64,000 nt of DNA from Thalassovita sp. (GTDB lineage: Bacteria; Pseudomonadota; Alphaproteobacteria; Rhodobacterales; Rhodobacteraceae), in the NCBI GenBank assembly GCA_017792425.1, contig CP051233.1, forward strand, positions 151,457 to 215,456. The letters run 5' to 3'. The notes beneath the pieces were generated by a model. That model worked only from the letters and a program-made list of their open reading frames with translations, made no database searches and was not told the origin of the DNA. The translations under genes and the position numbers were made by a program. Shown here piece by piece: positions 34,331-43,091 of the stretch (position 1 is its first letter; each line of letters opens with the position of its first letter).

Positions 34331-35713
34331 CTACATCAGGCTTTGCACCTTCACCGGCTTGGCCTGCAGCAGGGTTTCCTTGCGTTCAACATAGCCCAGG
34401 ATCGCCCCAATCCACAGCCATGTCAGCGGTGTCAGCGTCGCATTGGGCAACATGTCGAACACGTTCACCGCCAGGATAAGGCACATTCCCGCGATATAGG
34501 GCGACAACTGGTCCCGGTCCGCTCGCCGGACATACCCCCAGGTCATCACCAGCGGCCACAGCAACAGACCGAACAACCCGAACCAGCCGACCCAGCCGAA
34601 CATTCCCAGCGCGATCACCCAATAGCCATCGGTTACCGTCTGGAAAAGCCCGGTGCGCGGGTCGATCACCTGGTTGCGGCCCCAGTTGCCCCAGCCGAAC
34701 ACCGGGCGTTCCAGCGCACGGTCCAGCAGCACATTTTCGTTCTGCAACCGGAACCGCAGCGATCCGGCCCGGTCCGGTCCTACCTTTTCGGCATATTCCA
34801 GGATCTGTTTTTCCGGCACCAGCCCCGCGCCTTTCATCGCCGGATAGGCCAGTGTGACCACCACGATCCCCATCACCACCAACATCTGCATCCGGCGCGG
34901 CAACAGCAGCACCATCGGCGTCAGAACCACCGCGTACAGCAGCGACGCCAGCGATTTGCACAGCACAAGCACCCCGAACAGGTACACGGCAGACATCATC
35001 AGCATGGCTTTCAGGCGGCCCACCTCTGTGCGCAGCAGCAGAACGGCGGCCACGACGCATTTCATGGTAAAGAAAGCCGCCCACAACCCGTGATACAGGA
35101 ACACGATCGGGCGGAATCCCCCGTCCCGCATCATCTGTTCAAAGTTATGCTGGAAAAACCCGTAAACCCAGATGTTCAACTGCGGGCTCAGCCGAACCTC
35201 TGCCAGCATCGGGATCGAATAGATCAGCCCCGCGATGACAAAGGCGATCAGCAGATCGCGCTGCCCCGTCCGATCCGCCAGCAGGTTGCGCGCCAGCAGG
35301 AAGGGGGCGATTTCCACCACCTGCCGGAAGATGGTGGATACCATGTCCTTCAGGCTCATCGCGGGCACGCCGATCCGGCCAAAGAATATCGGGTCCAGAT
35401 TGGTCAGCGTGGTGCCGATCGGACTCAGCACATAGATCGCCAGCAACACCCGCGCTATCCGGCTTTCGGGCAGCAGCGAAATCCGGTCGCGGTACAGCGC
35501 CAGGCAGATGATCAGCACCGCCAGGTTCGGCAGCGATTCCTTGGTCATCGCAGGCACCAGCGGAAAGTCAAAGGCCGTGGGCTGCGGCGGCAGGAACAGG
35601 TAGGCGCCCATCAGGCTGACGATCAGCGCCCGCCCCGGCGACAGCGACCGGAACGCCACCAGGCACAACACGGGCGACAGCGCCAGCACCAGATATGCGA
35701 AACCGTTGGGCAT
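34331..35713 (-). CDS. O-antigen ligase/polymerase-like (Wzy/ExoQ type) membrane protein
   Basis: A 460-residue polytopic membrane protein with about 10-12 hydrophobic helices, starting FAYLVLALSPVLCLVAF. It has a larger soluble loop in the second half (about residues 290-370: EYAEKVGPDRAGSLRFRLQN, VFGWGNWGRNQVIDPRTG). The loop's arginines and a FGWG-type motif are typical of the Wzy_C/O-antigen-ligase superfamily. It would polymerise or transfer lipid-linked repeat units at the periplasmic face. The stop is about 20 bases upstream of the exported hydrolase start, so the two are probably cotranscribed. Confidence 0.82.
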   Translation of the reverse strand: MPNGFAYLVLALSPVLCLVAFRSLSPGRALIVSLMGAYLFLPPQPTAFDFPLVPAMTKESLPNLAVLIICLALYRDRISLLPESRIARVLLAIYVLSPIGTTLTNLDPIFFGRIGVPAMSLKDMVSTIFRQVVEIAPFLLARNLLADRTGQRDLLIAFVIAGLIYSIPMLAEVRLSPQLNIWVYGFFQHNFEQMMRDGGFRPIVFLYHGLWAAFFTMKCVVAAVLLLRTEVGRLKAMLMMSAVYLFGVLVLCKSLASLLYAVVLTPMVLLLPRRMQMLVVMGIVVVTLAYPAMKGAGLVPEKQILEYAEKVGPDRAGSLRFRLQNENVLLDRALERPVFGWGNWGRNQVIDPRTGLFQTVTDGYWVIALGMFGWVGWFGLFGLLLWPLVMTWGYVRRADRDQLSPYIAGMCLILAVNVFDMLPNATLTPLTWLWIGAILGYVERKETLLQAKPVKVQSLM

Positions 35714-35866
35714 GGTCTTGGTGTTCCTGTGGCGCGCGTCGCGCCGCTGCTTCTGATTTATCCCTTGTTATCAAACACGCGGGACGCTGCGTAAGGCAAA
35801 AAGATGGCTTTGCCGGGGCTGACCCGCTAGGATTGACCTGATTGCCACGACAAACCCAGTTTCACG

Positions 35867-37066
35867 ATGGACGGAAAAGCCGCACCGCCAGCCAAAGCAG
35901 ACATCCGCGTGGCCTATCTGTGCGATATCAGCCCGCTGGACCCGTTCCCCTACTCCGGTGGCAACGCCCGGATCTACAATGCGTTGAAGCGCGAGTTTCC
36001 CGATACCTCCGTCCTCAGCCAATCCTGGGGCATGGCCGAACCCGTCCGCCGCCTGATCGCCAACTTGCCCCCGGCGCTGGAACTGCGCAGCCGCTGGCGG
36101 GCGCATCTGCTGTTGTCCGGGCTGATCAGCCGGCAAGTGGAACGGGAACTGGCGCAGGGCCGCTATGACGTGCTGTTTTGCGCCTACAGCTTTCATTCGC
36201 TGTACCGTATCCAGCCGCCGCACCCGATGACCGTTGTCTATACCTCGGATGCAACGCCGACGACCTACCGGAACTCCGCCATCGGCGAATCCTTCGGGTC
36301 TTACCTGAAACTGTCGCGCCACCTGGACCCGCTGGTCCTGAAGGCCGAAACCCACACGTTCCGCGGGGCGGACTTGCTGCTGTGGCCCTCCGCGTGGCTG
36401 AAGGAACAGGCCGATCCGCTTTACGGGCTGGACCCCTCCCGGTCGCACGTGGTGCCCTGGGGCGCCAACGTGCCGGCGCCGGGGCTAAAGGAAACGCCGC
36501 CCCGGCTGACCCCGGATGCGCCGGTTCACTTCCTGTTCGTCGGGCGCGACTGGTGGGCCAAAGGCGGGCCGCTGACGGTGGAAACCATTACCACGCTGCG
36601 CAATGCCGGGGTTGACGCGCGCCTGACCGTTGTGGGCTGCCTCCCGCCGGACGCCACCCCGCTGCAGGGCGACGCACTGACCGTCTACCCCTCGCTGAAC
36701 AAGGCCGACCCCGAAGAGATGAGCCTGTTCCAGCACCTGTTCGAATCCGCCCATTTCATGATGATGCCGTCCATGGAATCCTACGGCTTCGCGTTCTGCG
36801 AGGCGTCGGCCTATGGCCTGCCGTCCCTGTGCCTGAACGCGGGCGGCGTCCCGGTGGAAAGCGGCGTGAACGGCCACGCCCTGCCCCTGTCGGCCACCGC
36901 GCAGGATTACGCGGCGCTGATCCGGTCCTACCTGGCCGCGCCAGACCTTTACGCGACGCTGCGCCAGACGACCCGCCAGAAATACCTGGATGAACTGAAC
37001 TGGTCTGCCTGGGCCAGAACCACGGCGGACCTGATCCTGTCGGAAATCGCCGCGAAACGGGGCTGA
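35867..37066 (+). CDS. GT4-family glycosyltransferase
   Basis: A 399-residue GT-B glycosyltransferase. It starts with a short polar leader, then VAYLCDISPLDPFPYSGGNA. The C-terminal half has the donor-site strand HFLFVGRDWWAKGG and E-x7-E (MESYGFAFCEASAYGLP). It is divergent from the Wzy-like gene and nearly touches (6 bases) the convergent ExoY-like gene. Likely part of the same repeat-unit assembly; sugar specificity unknown. Confidence 0.88.
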   Translation: MDGKAAPPAKADIRVAYLCDISPLDPFPYSGGNARIYNALKREFPDTSVLSQSWGMAEPVRRLIANLPPALELRSRWRAHLLLSGLISRQVERELAQGRYDVLFCAYSFHSLYRIQPPHPMTVVYTSDATPTTYRNSAIGESFGSYLKLSRHLDPLVLKAETHTFRGADLLLWPSAWLKEQADPLYGLDPSRSHVVPWGANVPAPGLKETPPRLTPDAPVHFLFVGRDWWAKGGPLTVETITTLRNAGVDARLTVVGCLPPDATPLQGDALTVYPSLNKADPEEMSLFQHLFESAHFMMMPSMESYGFAFCEASAYGLPSLCLNAGGVPVESGVNGHALPLSATAQDYAALIRSYLAAPDLYATLRQTTRQKYLDELNWSAWARTTADLILSEIAAKRG

Positions 37067-37072
37067 CGGGCC

Positions 37073-37783
37073 TTAGACGCCCGTCGCCTTCAGCACAACG
37101 CCGAATGTCTTGGCCACGATCCTCAGATCGGTCCCAAAGGACAAGTCCGCGTTGTAATCCGCGTCATAGCTGGCCCGCTGGCAAAAACTGGTTTCGTTGC
37201 GCACCGAGGTCTGCCAATACCCGGTGATCCCCGGCCGCAGTTCATAGTAATCCTTGCCGGGATACAGTTCGCGCTGGCTGCACATGATCGGGCGCGGCCC
37301 GACCATCGACATATCCCCGACCAACACGTTCAGCAGTTGCGGCAGTTCATCCAGCGACGTGGCGCGGATGATCCGGCCAAACCGGGTGACGCGCGGATCG
37401 TGGCGCAGCTTCTGGTCGCGGTCCCATTCAACCTTGGCCTCGGGGTTCGCCGCCAGATAGGTGTCCAGCACCTTGTCGGCATCAGGCACCATGCTGCGCA
37501 GTTTCCACATGCGGAACACGCGGCCGCCCCGGCCGACGCGGATTTGGCAATAGAACGGATTACCGCCGTCGCGCAGGCTGATCAGGCTCAGGATCGCCAC
37601 CACCAGCAGCACGGGCAGCCCGGTCAACAGGACAAACATCAGGTCGAACAGGCGCTTGCCATGGGCGCGATACGCCCCGTATGACGCCCGCTGCCGCAGC
37701 CGCGGCGCGTTGTCTGCATTCGAGGCCCGACCAAAAGGGCCTCTCAGGTCATAGTCGGTATGAACGCGGATACTCAAAGTCAT
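37073..37783 (-). CDS. ExoY-type undecaprenyl-phosphate sugar-1-phosphate transferase
   Basis: Initiates repeat-unit synthesis by moving a sugar-1-phosphate from UDP-sugar to undecaprenyl phosphate. The 236-residue protein has the short ExoY layout. A basic N-terminus precedes one membrane helix (KRLFDLMFVLLTGLPVLLVV). The catalytic core follows: QIRVGRGGRVFRMWKLRSM, SLDELPQLLNVLVGDMSMVG and PRP. The sequence ends with RPGITGYWQTSVR. It lacks the CoA-binding N-terminal domain of WcaJ/WbaP-type enzymes. GGGGA lies 5 bases before ATG 37783. Its long upstream region is rich in palindromes. A second initiating transferase lies at 42356. Confidence 0.9.
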   Translation of the reverse strand: MTLSIRVHTDYDLRGPFGRASNADNAPRLRQRASYGAYRAHGKRLFDLMFVLLTGLPVLLVVAILSLISLRDGGNPFYCQIRVGRGGRVFRMWKLRSMVPDADKVLDTYLAANPEAKVEWDRDQKLRHDPRVTRFGRIIRATSLDELPQLLNVLVGDMSMVGPRPIMCSQRELYPGKDYYELRPGITGYWQTSVRNETSFCQRASYDADYNADLSFGTDLRIVAKTFGVVLKATGV

Positions 37784-38030
37784 TTTTCCCCAGGCAAGAA
37801 CGGTTTGCTATGGCCGGAAATTCGGCCACAACTCACCCACCCCTCGGAAATACCCCGAAGGTCGCAGCTACTCGGTCGTCGGTATTTTCACAGGCGCCGC
37901 AGCAACGCATGTGAACGTCTTTTCAGACACCCGATCCCCCGATCTCAGGTGCGGTTCCTGCCACGCGCCCGGATGTTCCGGCCTTTGCGGCACCGAAAGA
38001 GATTTGTCGTTCTCTTTCAGCTATTTTTAC

Positions 38031-38046
38031 GAAATCTGGTGATTTC
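38031..38046. promoter_or_regulatory. Candidate operator, GAAATC-TGGT-GATTTC
   Basis: Perfect 6-base inverted repeat with a 4-base spacer, about 250 bases upstream of the exoY-like start. The same half-sites recur 42 bases away. A short symmetric site of this size fits a dimeric helix-turn-helix regulator; which one is unknown. Confidence 0.35.
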
Positions 38047-38087
38047 CCGTCAATCGTCAGCACCGGTGTTCAACCTGTGGACGACGA

Positions 38088-38106
38088 CGAAATCCGCCGG
38101 ATTTCG
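38088..38106. promoter_or_regulatory. Candidate operator, CGAAATCC-GCC-GGATTTCG
   Basis: Perfect 8-base inverted repeat with a 3-base spacer. It contains the same GAAATC/GATTTC half-sites as the palindrome at 38031-38046, with a core spacer one base longer. The recurrence makes chance less likely for this pair. Confidence 0.35.
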
Positions 38107-38673
38107 ACGGGTCCGCAGTGGAAAATCCGGGCATGCGCCATCTGCAAACATCCGGCGCCCAGACCCCGCTGCGGACCCAGTCGGCCTCCTCCCAAAATTG
38201 GGATCGGGGGGTTCCGTAACTCACGGTATTGTATCGAAAATTGGTGGAATACCCCTGTTTAGGGGTGTCTGAACCCCAAGCCACAACAATCAGTGCCCGA
38301 TTCCTGCCTTTTTTACCGCATGCCCCGGCTGCGCGCGAAATCCAAATGTGCCGGAATCAGGGCGATCCGGGGCCAGAATGGGCCAATCATGGCGGGAATG
38401 TGGCATTAACCAGACACCAGCAAGGCGCTGGTCTGTCAATTTTCCGGCGCGCACGAAATTTTTCATTACTCTACCGATGGGAGAGTAGAATTCGCCTGAC
38501 AATCCCGTTTTTTCCGAAGCACTGGCCGCAAAACATGGCCAATCCCGTGTCAGCCTGCTGTTGATTCGGGCAAATCAGCCCATTCTTCCCGCCGGATCAG
38601 CGCCACGGTTGCTTTCTATTGATCCGATTCGATTAATTGCTCATAAGCCGGTAAACCGCAAAGGCGCCACCGC

Positions 38674-39132
38674 ATGACGGACCAGGACAAGATCGAAAAA
38701 CGCGTCGGGCTGATTTTCCAGCATGTCGCCCGGTTGCGCGCCCGCCTGTTCGATCAGAAACTGGCCCCGCACGGGTTGACCTCGGCGCAGGTCTACGCGC
38801 TGAACTACCTGGTCCGCGAAGACGGTCTGACCCAGGTCGAACTGGCCCGCCGCCTGAACATCGGCACCGTCGCCGTCAGCGGGCTGATTGATCGTCTGGA
38901 AGCCGCGCAATGGGTGGTCCGTCGCCCCGATGTGCGTGACCGCCGCTCAAACCGGGTCTGGCTGACCCCCGCCGCCGAGAAAATGAAAAAGGTGCTGGCC
39001 GACGCCGCCCTTGCCGTGAACGAGGCCGCGATGGCCGGATTCACCCAGGCCGAGGTGGATCAGCTACTGACCCTGATGCACCGGATGCGCCAGAACCTGC
39101 TGGCCACGCTGCAGGACAGCCCGGACACCTAA
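38674..39132 (+). CDS. MarR-family transcriptional regulator
   Basis: A 152-residue winged-helix DNA-binding protein. The central region reads GLTSAQVYALNYLV, then the recognition-helix segment QVELARRLNIGTVAVSGLID. The characteristic wing follows: RLEAAQWVVRRPDVRDRRSN with D-x-R-S-N. Long helices at both ends (RVGLIFQHVARLRARL; AAMAGFTQAEVDQLLTLMHR) form the dimer interface. MarR proteins usually sense small aromatic or acyl ligands and often regulate neighbouring genes. It sits next to two hotdog-fold enzymes and the exoY control region, so either is a candidate target. Confidence 0.9.
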   Translation: MTDQDKIEKRVGLIFQHVARLRARLFDQKLAPHGLTSAQVYALNYLVREDGLTQVELARRLNIGTVAVSGLIDRLEAAQWVVRRPDVRDRRSNRVWLTPAAEKMKKVLADAALAVNEAAMAGFTQAEVDQLLTLMHRMRQNLLATLQDSPDT

Positions 39133-39240
39133 AACGTCCCCCCTTTCACCTGGCCATCATGATGAAGGCAGGGCACCCACAACATTCCTATGTTGCCTGC
39201 GTTCTGCCAAACGCCGTGTCTCAGGTTTTGGCGGAACGCC

Positions 39241-40110
39241 TTAGATGACCTCTGCCCGCCCGTTGTTCAGCACCACCACGTCCCGTTCCACCACACGCGC
39301 GCGGAAACTGATCGTTTCGCCGTTGCGCCACATCTCTGTCCGCACAGTTTCACCCGGATAGACCGGGGCGGAAAACCGCAGCGACAGCGCCCGGAACCGC
39401 GCCGGATCATAATCGCAGAACGTCCGCAACACCGCGTGTCCCGCCACCCCCAGCGTGCACAACCCGTGCAGGATCGGCGCGTCAAATCCGGCCGCCTGCG
39501 CCACCTGCGGGCTGGCGTGCAACGGGTTCGGATCGCCCGACAGCCGGTACAGCAACGCCGCATTCCTATATGTCGGCAGATCACACACTGCGTCCGGCGC
39601 GCGCTCTGGCAGTGGATGCACCGGCGGGCGCGGGCCGGTGTCGCCCCCGCATCCGCCATTGCTGCGCGCCAGGATGGTAGACGTCAAAACCGCCAGCGCC
39701 GCGCCGCCCTCCTCTGTCACCTCGCGCTGTTGATAGATCAGCGCCCCCCGGCGCGGCCCCATGTCGATCACCCGCGTCACCCGCGTTTGCCCGATCACCA
39801 CTGCCGCTGCAGGCAAGGGCCGCAGCAGCCTGATCCCCTGTTCCACGTGCAGCACCTGCCGCCAGTCCACGCCGGTATCCGGTTCACGCACCCAGAAACC
39901 GGGGCTGCCCAGTACCGCGGCCATCGTCGGCACCGCCTGCAGCGCCGGTTCCTCGAACACAAAGGGCAACTGCCCCGCATCCAGTGGATCCTGCCCGAAC
40001 CCCACCCCCAACGCATAGAGGATCGAGTCCCGTTCCTCGTACCGCTGCCGCACCGGCGCAAAGGTCCGGTTCAGGATCGTCCGCGGGTCAAATGTGGCTG
40101 TCTGGCTCAT
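39241..40110 (-). CDS. MaoC-type hotdog dehydratase (FAS1-like N-terminal + MaoC)
   Basis: A 289-residue double-hotdog protein resembling mesaconyl-/3-hydroxyacyl-thioester dehydratases. The N-terminal hotdog half (about 10-150) is followed by a MaoC half with the active-site pattern YRLSGDPNPLHASPQVAQAA, with Asp and His in the D-x4-H arrangement, then PILHGLCTLGVAG. This predicts hydration or dehydration of a CoA thioester. ATG 40110 is chosen because the protein starts there with a normal FDPRTILNR segment; longer in-frame starts add arginine-rich sequence without support. It is divergent from the thioesterase at 40208. Confidence 0.82.
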   Translation of the reverse strand: MSQTATFDPRTILNRTFAPVRQRYEERDSILYALGVGFGQDPLDAGQLPFVFEEPALQAVPTMAAVLGSPGFWVREPDTGVDWRQVLHVEQGIRLLRPLPAAAVVIGQTRVTRVIDMGPRRGALIYQQREVTEEGGAALAVLTSTILARSNGGCGGDTGPRPPVHPLPERAPDAVCDLPTYRNAALLYRLSGDPNPLHASPQVAQAAGFDAPILHGLCTLGVAGHAVLRTFCDYDPARFRALSLRFSAPVYPGETVRTEMWRNGETISFRARVVERDVVVLNNGRAEVI

Positions 40111-40207
40111 GCGCCCCCCGATGAAACTGATACGCTTGCGAAGCATTCCACAGGACAGTACCGTCCCGCGACCACCCAACCACATCCCGCCACGGACGGA
40201 AACCACG

Positions 40208-40624
40208 ATGCGCGATCTTGCCCGCCTGCCCCAGCTTGCCACAGGTTTCAACCAGCACCTCGGGTTCAGGCTGGTGGAATGGTCCCCGGCCTTTGCCCGG
40301 ACCCGCGCGCCCCTGCGACCGGAAATGCTGAACAGTCAGGGCATCGCGCATGGCGGGCTGTACTGCACGTTCCTGGATTTCAACTGCGGGCTGGCGGGCA
40401 TCTACCACGAACCCGATGAAACCCCGAAAACCTGCATCACCCTGTCGCTGACCACGAACTTCGTCGCCCCCGCCCGCACCGGCATCCTGCACGGCACCGG
40501 GCGCGTCATCGGCGGCGGGCACAAGATCTTCTACGCCGAGGCACAGATTCACGATGACGACGGCGCACTTCTGGCCACCGCGACCGGTACGTTCAAATAC
40601 AGCCACCGCGTTCAGGCTGGATAA
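40208..40624 (+). CDS. PaaI/YdiI-family hotdog thioesterase
   Basis: A 138-residue single-hotdog protein with the PaaI-type active-site region: MLNSQGIAHGGLYCTFLD, with the acidic or Asn residue near the HGG helix, and a following strand SLTTNFVAP. Family members hydrolyse acyl- or aroyl-CoA thioesters. ATG 40208 has GGACGGAAACC upstream; a longer in-frame version would overlap the divergent MaoC gene. The MarR-MaoC-thioesterase group looks like a small acyl-CoA module unrelated in sequence to the glycan genes around it. Confidence 0.8.
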   Translation: MRDLARLPQLATGFNQHLGFRLVEWSPAFARTRAPLRPEMLNSQGIAHGGLYCTFLDFNCGLAGIYHEPDETPKTCITLSLTTNFVAPARTGILHGTGRVIGGGHKIFYAEAQIHDDDGALLATATGTFKYSHRVQAG

Positions 40625-40674
40625 AGACCGCAACCCCGTTATTGTGGTCAGCGAACGGAACAAAGGGGCAGGCA

Positions 40675-41976
40675 TTGGAACAGAACGGGAAACGGCTGCG
40701 CATCCTGCTGCTGGCGGATGAATTCAATCCCGAATGGCCGTCCCTGCCCATCGTCGCCTATAAATACGCGCTGGAAATCGCCCGGCATGGCGACGTTGTG
40801 GTCGCCACCCATGTCCGCAACCGCGACAACCTGCAAAAGGCCAACGCGCCGCTGGACATCACCTATATCGACAATGAATACGTCGCCGCCCCGATGTACC
40901 TGCTGGCCCGCTTCCTGCGTGGCGGCGAAGAGGTGGGCTTTTCAACCTCGCAGATGCTCAGCTACCTGCCCTACCTGGCGTTCGAGCGCGGGGTCTGGCA
41001 GCACTTCAAGCATGACCTGAAGGCGGGCAAGTTCGACATCGTGCACCGCATCACCCCGATGTCGCCCACCATGCCCAGCTGGATCGCGCACAAATCCCCG
41101 GTGCCCTTCCTGATCGGCCCGCTGAACGGCAACCTCGACTGGCCCGCCGCCTTTGCCGCCGAACAGGCGCGGGAAAAGGAAGGGCTGCGCCGTTTCCGCG
41201 ACCTGTACAAGTACCTGCCCTATGCCCGGTCCACCTATGACCGCGCCGCCTGTGTGCTGACCGCCTTCTCCCACACCCGCGCCGATCTGACCCGCGTGCC
41301 GGATGACCGGATCCTGATGGTCCCGGAAATCGGCTTTGACCCCGCGATTTTCAACGACACCGGCGCCAAACCCGCCGGGTCGCGCGGCGGGGACAAGGTT
41401 CGGTTCCTGTTTGCGGGCCGGCTGGTGCCCTACAAGCTGCCGGAACTGCCCCTGCACGCTTTTGCCCGGTCGGGCCTGCTGCGCCAGCACCATCTGCATA
41501 TCCTGGGCGACGGGCCGGAACTGGGCCGGATGCAGGATTTCATCCGCGACAACGGCCTGTCGGACTGCGTGACGCTGGAAGGCCGCAAATCCCAGTCCGA
41601 GGTCGCCCAGTGGATGCGCGATTGCGACGTGTTCGTTTTCCCCTCGATCCGCGAACTGGGCGCGGGCGTGGTGATCGAGGCGATGGCCTCTGGCCAGCAC
41701 CTGATCTGCGTGGATTACGGCGCGCCGGGCGATCTGACCGGCCACGGCACCCGTGGCGACGCCGTGCCGATGGCCCCGTTCGATGACCTGGCCCACGGCT
41801 TCCGCTTGGCGATGGAGCGTGCCGTCACCGACCGCCCCCGCAGCGCCGCGCTGGCCTCTGCCGCCCGCGATTATGCCAATCAATTGTTCCCGTGGTCGGA
41901 AAAAGGCGCCCGAACCGCGCGGCTTTACGACCTGATTGTGGCGGGCCAAGACTTTCAGCCCCTCGCTTACCCCTGA
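40675..41976 (+). CDS. GT4-family glycosyltransferase
   Basis: A GT-B glycosyltransferase of about 433 residues. The N-terminal half begins RLRILLLADEFNPEWPSLP and contains IGPLNGNLDWP, a loop common in EPS glycosyltransferases. The C-terminal half has RFLFAGRLVPYKLPEL and E-x7-E (RELGAGVVIEAMASG). The start is a TTG at 40675 after AAAGGGGCAGG; a TTG at 40642 without a ribosome site is the alternative. The stop codon lies inside a small GC-rich hairpin. Likely another step of repeat-unit synthesis. Confidence 0.86.
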   Translation: MEQNGKRLRILLLADEFNPEWPSLPIVAYKYALEIARHGDVVVATHVRNRDNLQKANAPLDITYIDNEYVAAPMYLLARFLRGGEEVGFSTSQMLSYLPYLAFERGVWQHFKHDLKAGKFDIVHRITPMSPTMPSWIAHKSPVPFLIGPLNGNLDWPAAFAAEQAREKEGLRRFRDLYKYLPYARSTYDRAACVLTAFSHTRADLTRVPDDRILMVPEIGFDPAIFNDTGAKPAGSRGGDKVRFLFAGRLVPYKLPELPLHAFARSGLLRQHHLHILGDGPELGRMQDFIRDNGLSDCVTLEGRKSQSEVAQWMRDCDVFVFPSIRELGAGVVIEAMASGQHLICVDYGAPGDLTGHGTRGDAVPMAPFDDLAHGFRLAMERAVTDRPRSAALASAARDYANQLFPWSEKGARTARLYDLIVAGQDFQPLAYP

Positions 41977-41985
41977 TTTTCAGGG
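41971..41985 (+). terminator. Short hairpin overlapping the GT4 stop codon
   Basis: CCCTGA-TTT-TCAGGG forms a 6-base stem; the gene's TGA lies inside its left arm. Only three T residues follow, so this would be at best a weak intrinsic terminator. Confidence 0.3.
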
Positions 41986-42355
41986 TTTCCTGCGGCCGAA
42001 GCGTCAGGTTTTCCTCAGTTTGTTGCCCCTTCGCAACATACACAACCGACCCACCCTGCCGGGGCTTCGCACCGTGTCGCGGAAGTTCATATAAGTTCCT
42101 GATAATATTAGCTTTACATGTTATCCAATTTTCCCCATTTCTGCTGCGCAGTTCAATCAGCACGTTTTTTAAGCAATTGCTGTCTCGCGCGGCGGTGGAG
42201 ATTGACCTAAAGCTTACCTTACGTAAACCTTTTGCGGGATTTTTTCCTTCCCAAACGCTTAAAAATATTGGATAAATCTTCGCAATACCGGCGAAAAATC
42301 GCCCCAAAGGCAGAATAAGCCTTAACGAGCAGAAAATCACCGAGGCAGGTGTAGC
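41986..42355. other. Intergenic region before the second sugar transferase
   Basis: About 370 bases without a gene, noticeably more AT-rich than the flanking coding sequence. It probably contains the promoter for the sugar transferase and the Wzz/BY-kinase genes. I see an 8-base palindrome TTACGTAA (42219-42226) and AT-rich patches near 42105 and 42255, but no clean -35/-10 pair. Confidence 0.4.
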
Positions 42356-43012
42356 GTGTACGATTTTACCTATCAGGGAGTCCTCGCGGACTCCGCGTTG
42401 GCGCAGTTGCGTCTTTCCCCCGCAATCCGTTGGAAACTCTTCGGGGTGACCAAGCGACTCTTCGACATCGGGCTCAGCTTGTTCCTGCTGCCCTCGCTGT
42501 TGATGCTGGTCGCCGGCTTGTTGTTGCTGAACCCGTTCTTCAACCGTGGCAGCCTGTTCTTCGTGCAGCCGCGCATGGGCCATCACTGCCGCTCTTTCCG
42601 CGCCTACAAGTTTCGCACCATGACAGCCGGGGCCGCACGCGGCCCGAATGACCCGCTGGAGCGCGACCGCATCACGCCACTGGGCGGATTCCTGCGCCGC
42701 AGCCGCCTGGACGAGGTGCCGCAAATCCTGAACGTGCTGAAAGGCGACATGAGCCTGATCGGCCCGCGCCCCGACTACTATGACCACGCCATCGCCTATC
42801 TGGACGTCGTGCAGGGCTACCGCGAACGCCATCTTGTCCGCCCCGGCATCAGCGGCCTGGCCCAGACCGAGGTCGGCTATGCCGAAGGGCTGGAAGCCAC
42901 CCGCACCAAGGTCTGCGCCGACCTTTATTACATCACCCACACCGGTTTTGCGTTGGAAGCATGGATTTTCTGGCGTACGCTGCTGACCGTATTCGGACGC
43001 GCAGGGGCCTGA
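42356..43012 (+). CDS. Undecaprenyl-phosphate sugar-1-phosphate transferase (short PglC/ExoY type)
   Basis: A second initiating transferase of 218 residues. It has one N-terminal membrane helix (KRLFDIGLSLFLLPSLLMLV). The core is FVQPRMGHHCRSFRAYKFRTM, SRLDEVPQILNVLKGDMSLI and GPRPDYYDHA, followed by RPGISGLAQTEVGYAEG. The start reads as GTG with AGGTG upstream. It precedes the Wzz/BY-kinase gene by 79 bases on the same strand and is probably in one operon with it. With the enzyme at 37073 it suggests two different first sugars or two polymers. Confidence 0.88.
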   Translation: MYDFTYQGVLADSALAQLRLSPAIRWKLFGVTKRLFDIGLSLFLLPSLLMLVAGLLLLNPFFNRGSLFFVQPRMGHHCRSFRAYKFRTMTAGAARGPNDPLERDRITPLGGFLRRSRLDEVPQILNVLKGDMSLIGPRPDYYDHAIAYLDVVQGYRERHLVRPGISGLAQTEVGYAEGLEATRTKVCADLYYITHTGFALEAWIFWRTLLTVFGRAGA

Positions 43013-43091
43013 TCAGGGCCAGCGCGAAAAAGGGTGTGACGCACCCGCATCTATAGACCACCCGCCAAAAGGGTGGCACGGGCAGTAAACA

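Larger units (their letters stand above)
37784..38673. promoter_or_regulatory. 890-base gene-free region between exoY and marR, rich in inverted repeats
   Basis: No credible gene is seen. It lies between the divergent exoY-like and marR genes and probably controls both. Inverted repeats read directly are TGGCCG-N6-CGGCCA (37811-37828), GAAAGAGA-N8-TCTCTTTC (37995-38018), GAAATC-N4-GATTTC (38031-38046), CGAAATCC-N3-GGATTTCG (38088-38106), CCCAA-AA-TTGGG (38191-38202), ACCCC-N6-GGGGT (38251-38266), ACCAGC-N5-GCTGGT (38416-38432) and TACTCT-N9-AGAGTA (38467-38487). The third and fourth share a GAAATC/GATTTC core and could be one operator type. No regulator can be named from sequence. Confidence 0.5.
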
